This document shows, piece by piece, positions 24,547 to 24,643 of a stretch of 24,643 nt of DNA (positions within the stretch are counted from its first letter, which is position 1; each line of letters starts with the position of its first letter). The stretch comes from Coriobacteriaceae bacterium. GTDB taxonomy: Bacteria; Actinomycetota; Coriobacteriia; Coriobacteriales; Coriobacteriaceae. The stretch spans positions 8,628 to 33,270 of the forward strand of contig CABJEP010000019.1 of the NCBI GenBank assembly GCA_902364645.1, written 5' to 3'. The translations under genes were made by a program, and so were the position numbers. The notes under the pieces were generated by a model. It ran no database searches. It had not been told where the DNA came from and was given only the letters and a program-made list of their open reading frames with translations.

Positions 24547-24643
24547 GAGGGGATTTCAAGTCTTTAAGAAGATACCAGGCAATCAATTAAGAAAAACGGC
24601 TTATAGGACAAAATGTGTGTCCACTTTAGGGGCATCGGCGCAG
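24547..24643. other. AT-rich edge region without a gene
   Basis: No coding frame is supported. AATCAATTAA, the right arm of stem-loop H2, recurs at 24581-24590 with similar flanks (ACCA before and GAA after). GGACA/TGTCC (24606-24610, 24618-24622) forms a short dyad, after which the sequence turns GC-rich (GGGGCATCGGCGCAG) at the window edge. This change could mark an element boundary or an insertion-sequence end, but the window stops too soon to tell. Confidence 0.3.

Noticed and set aside
24361..24590. CRISPR array interpretation of the AT-rich repeats
   Set aside because: The hairpin arms differ from one another, spacing is irregular, and there is no direct repeat of 24-40 bp with uniform spacers.

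Overview
The window carries a nearly complete division and cell-wall (dcw) cluster from a GC-rich Gram-positive bacterium, most likely a Coriobacteriia member such as Collinsella. This placement is inference. It rests on the order mraZ-rsmH-ftsL-ftsI-murF-mraY-murD-ftsW-murG-murC-murB-ftsQ-ftsZ, on SepF with no FtsA, on DivIVA and YggT downstream, and on general composition. No rRNA or other taxonomic marker is present.

Region 1 (1-15675) is the dcw cluster, all on the + strand. It opens with a convincing sigma-A promoter overlapped by TGGGG-type MraZ boxes. It then makes the late lipid II enzymes (MurF, MraY, MurD, MurG, MurC, MurB), the septal synthase pair (FtsW and a class B PBP) and the divisome core (FtsL-like, FtsQ, FtsZ). 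murE is missing from its usual place between ftsI and murF. Genes are tightly packed or overlapping (ftsW/murG 11 bp, murB/ftsQ 44 bp). ftsZ has an AT-rich leader with two dyads and is followed by a strong intrinsic terminator.

Region 2 (15676-21148) is pgeF-pstS-pstC-pstA-pstB-phoU, a high-affinity phosphate uptake operon headed by a peptidoglycan-editing laccase-fold gene. pgeF and pstS overlap by 4 bp. A pair of TTACGTT repeats at 11-bp period upstream resembles a Pho box. In many Gram-positives pgeF is followed directly by yggS-sepF-yggT-divIVA, so the pst-phoU block looks inserted into the dcw tail.

Region 3 (21193-23816) is yggS-sepF-yggT-divIVA, the usual tail of the cluster: a PLP-binding homeostasis protein, the FtsZ membrane anchor, a small YggT membrane protein that appears to lack an ATG/GTG/TTG start, and a polar/septal coiled-coil protein, ending in a terminator.

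Region 4 (23817-24643) differs in character. A 5'-truncated Y1 (IS200-like/REP-associated) transposase fragment lies on the minus strand, next to a very AT-rich stretch with no protein gene. That stretch holds a promoter-like sequence, four good successive stem-loops (plus one minor one) and an intrinsic terminator, and looks like an unannotated structured RNA of roughly 185 nt on the + strand. This is the most novel-looking part of the window.
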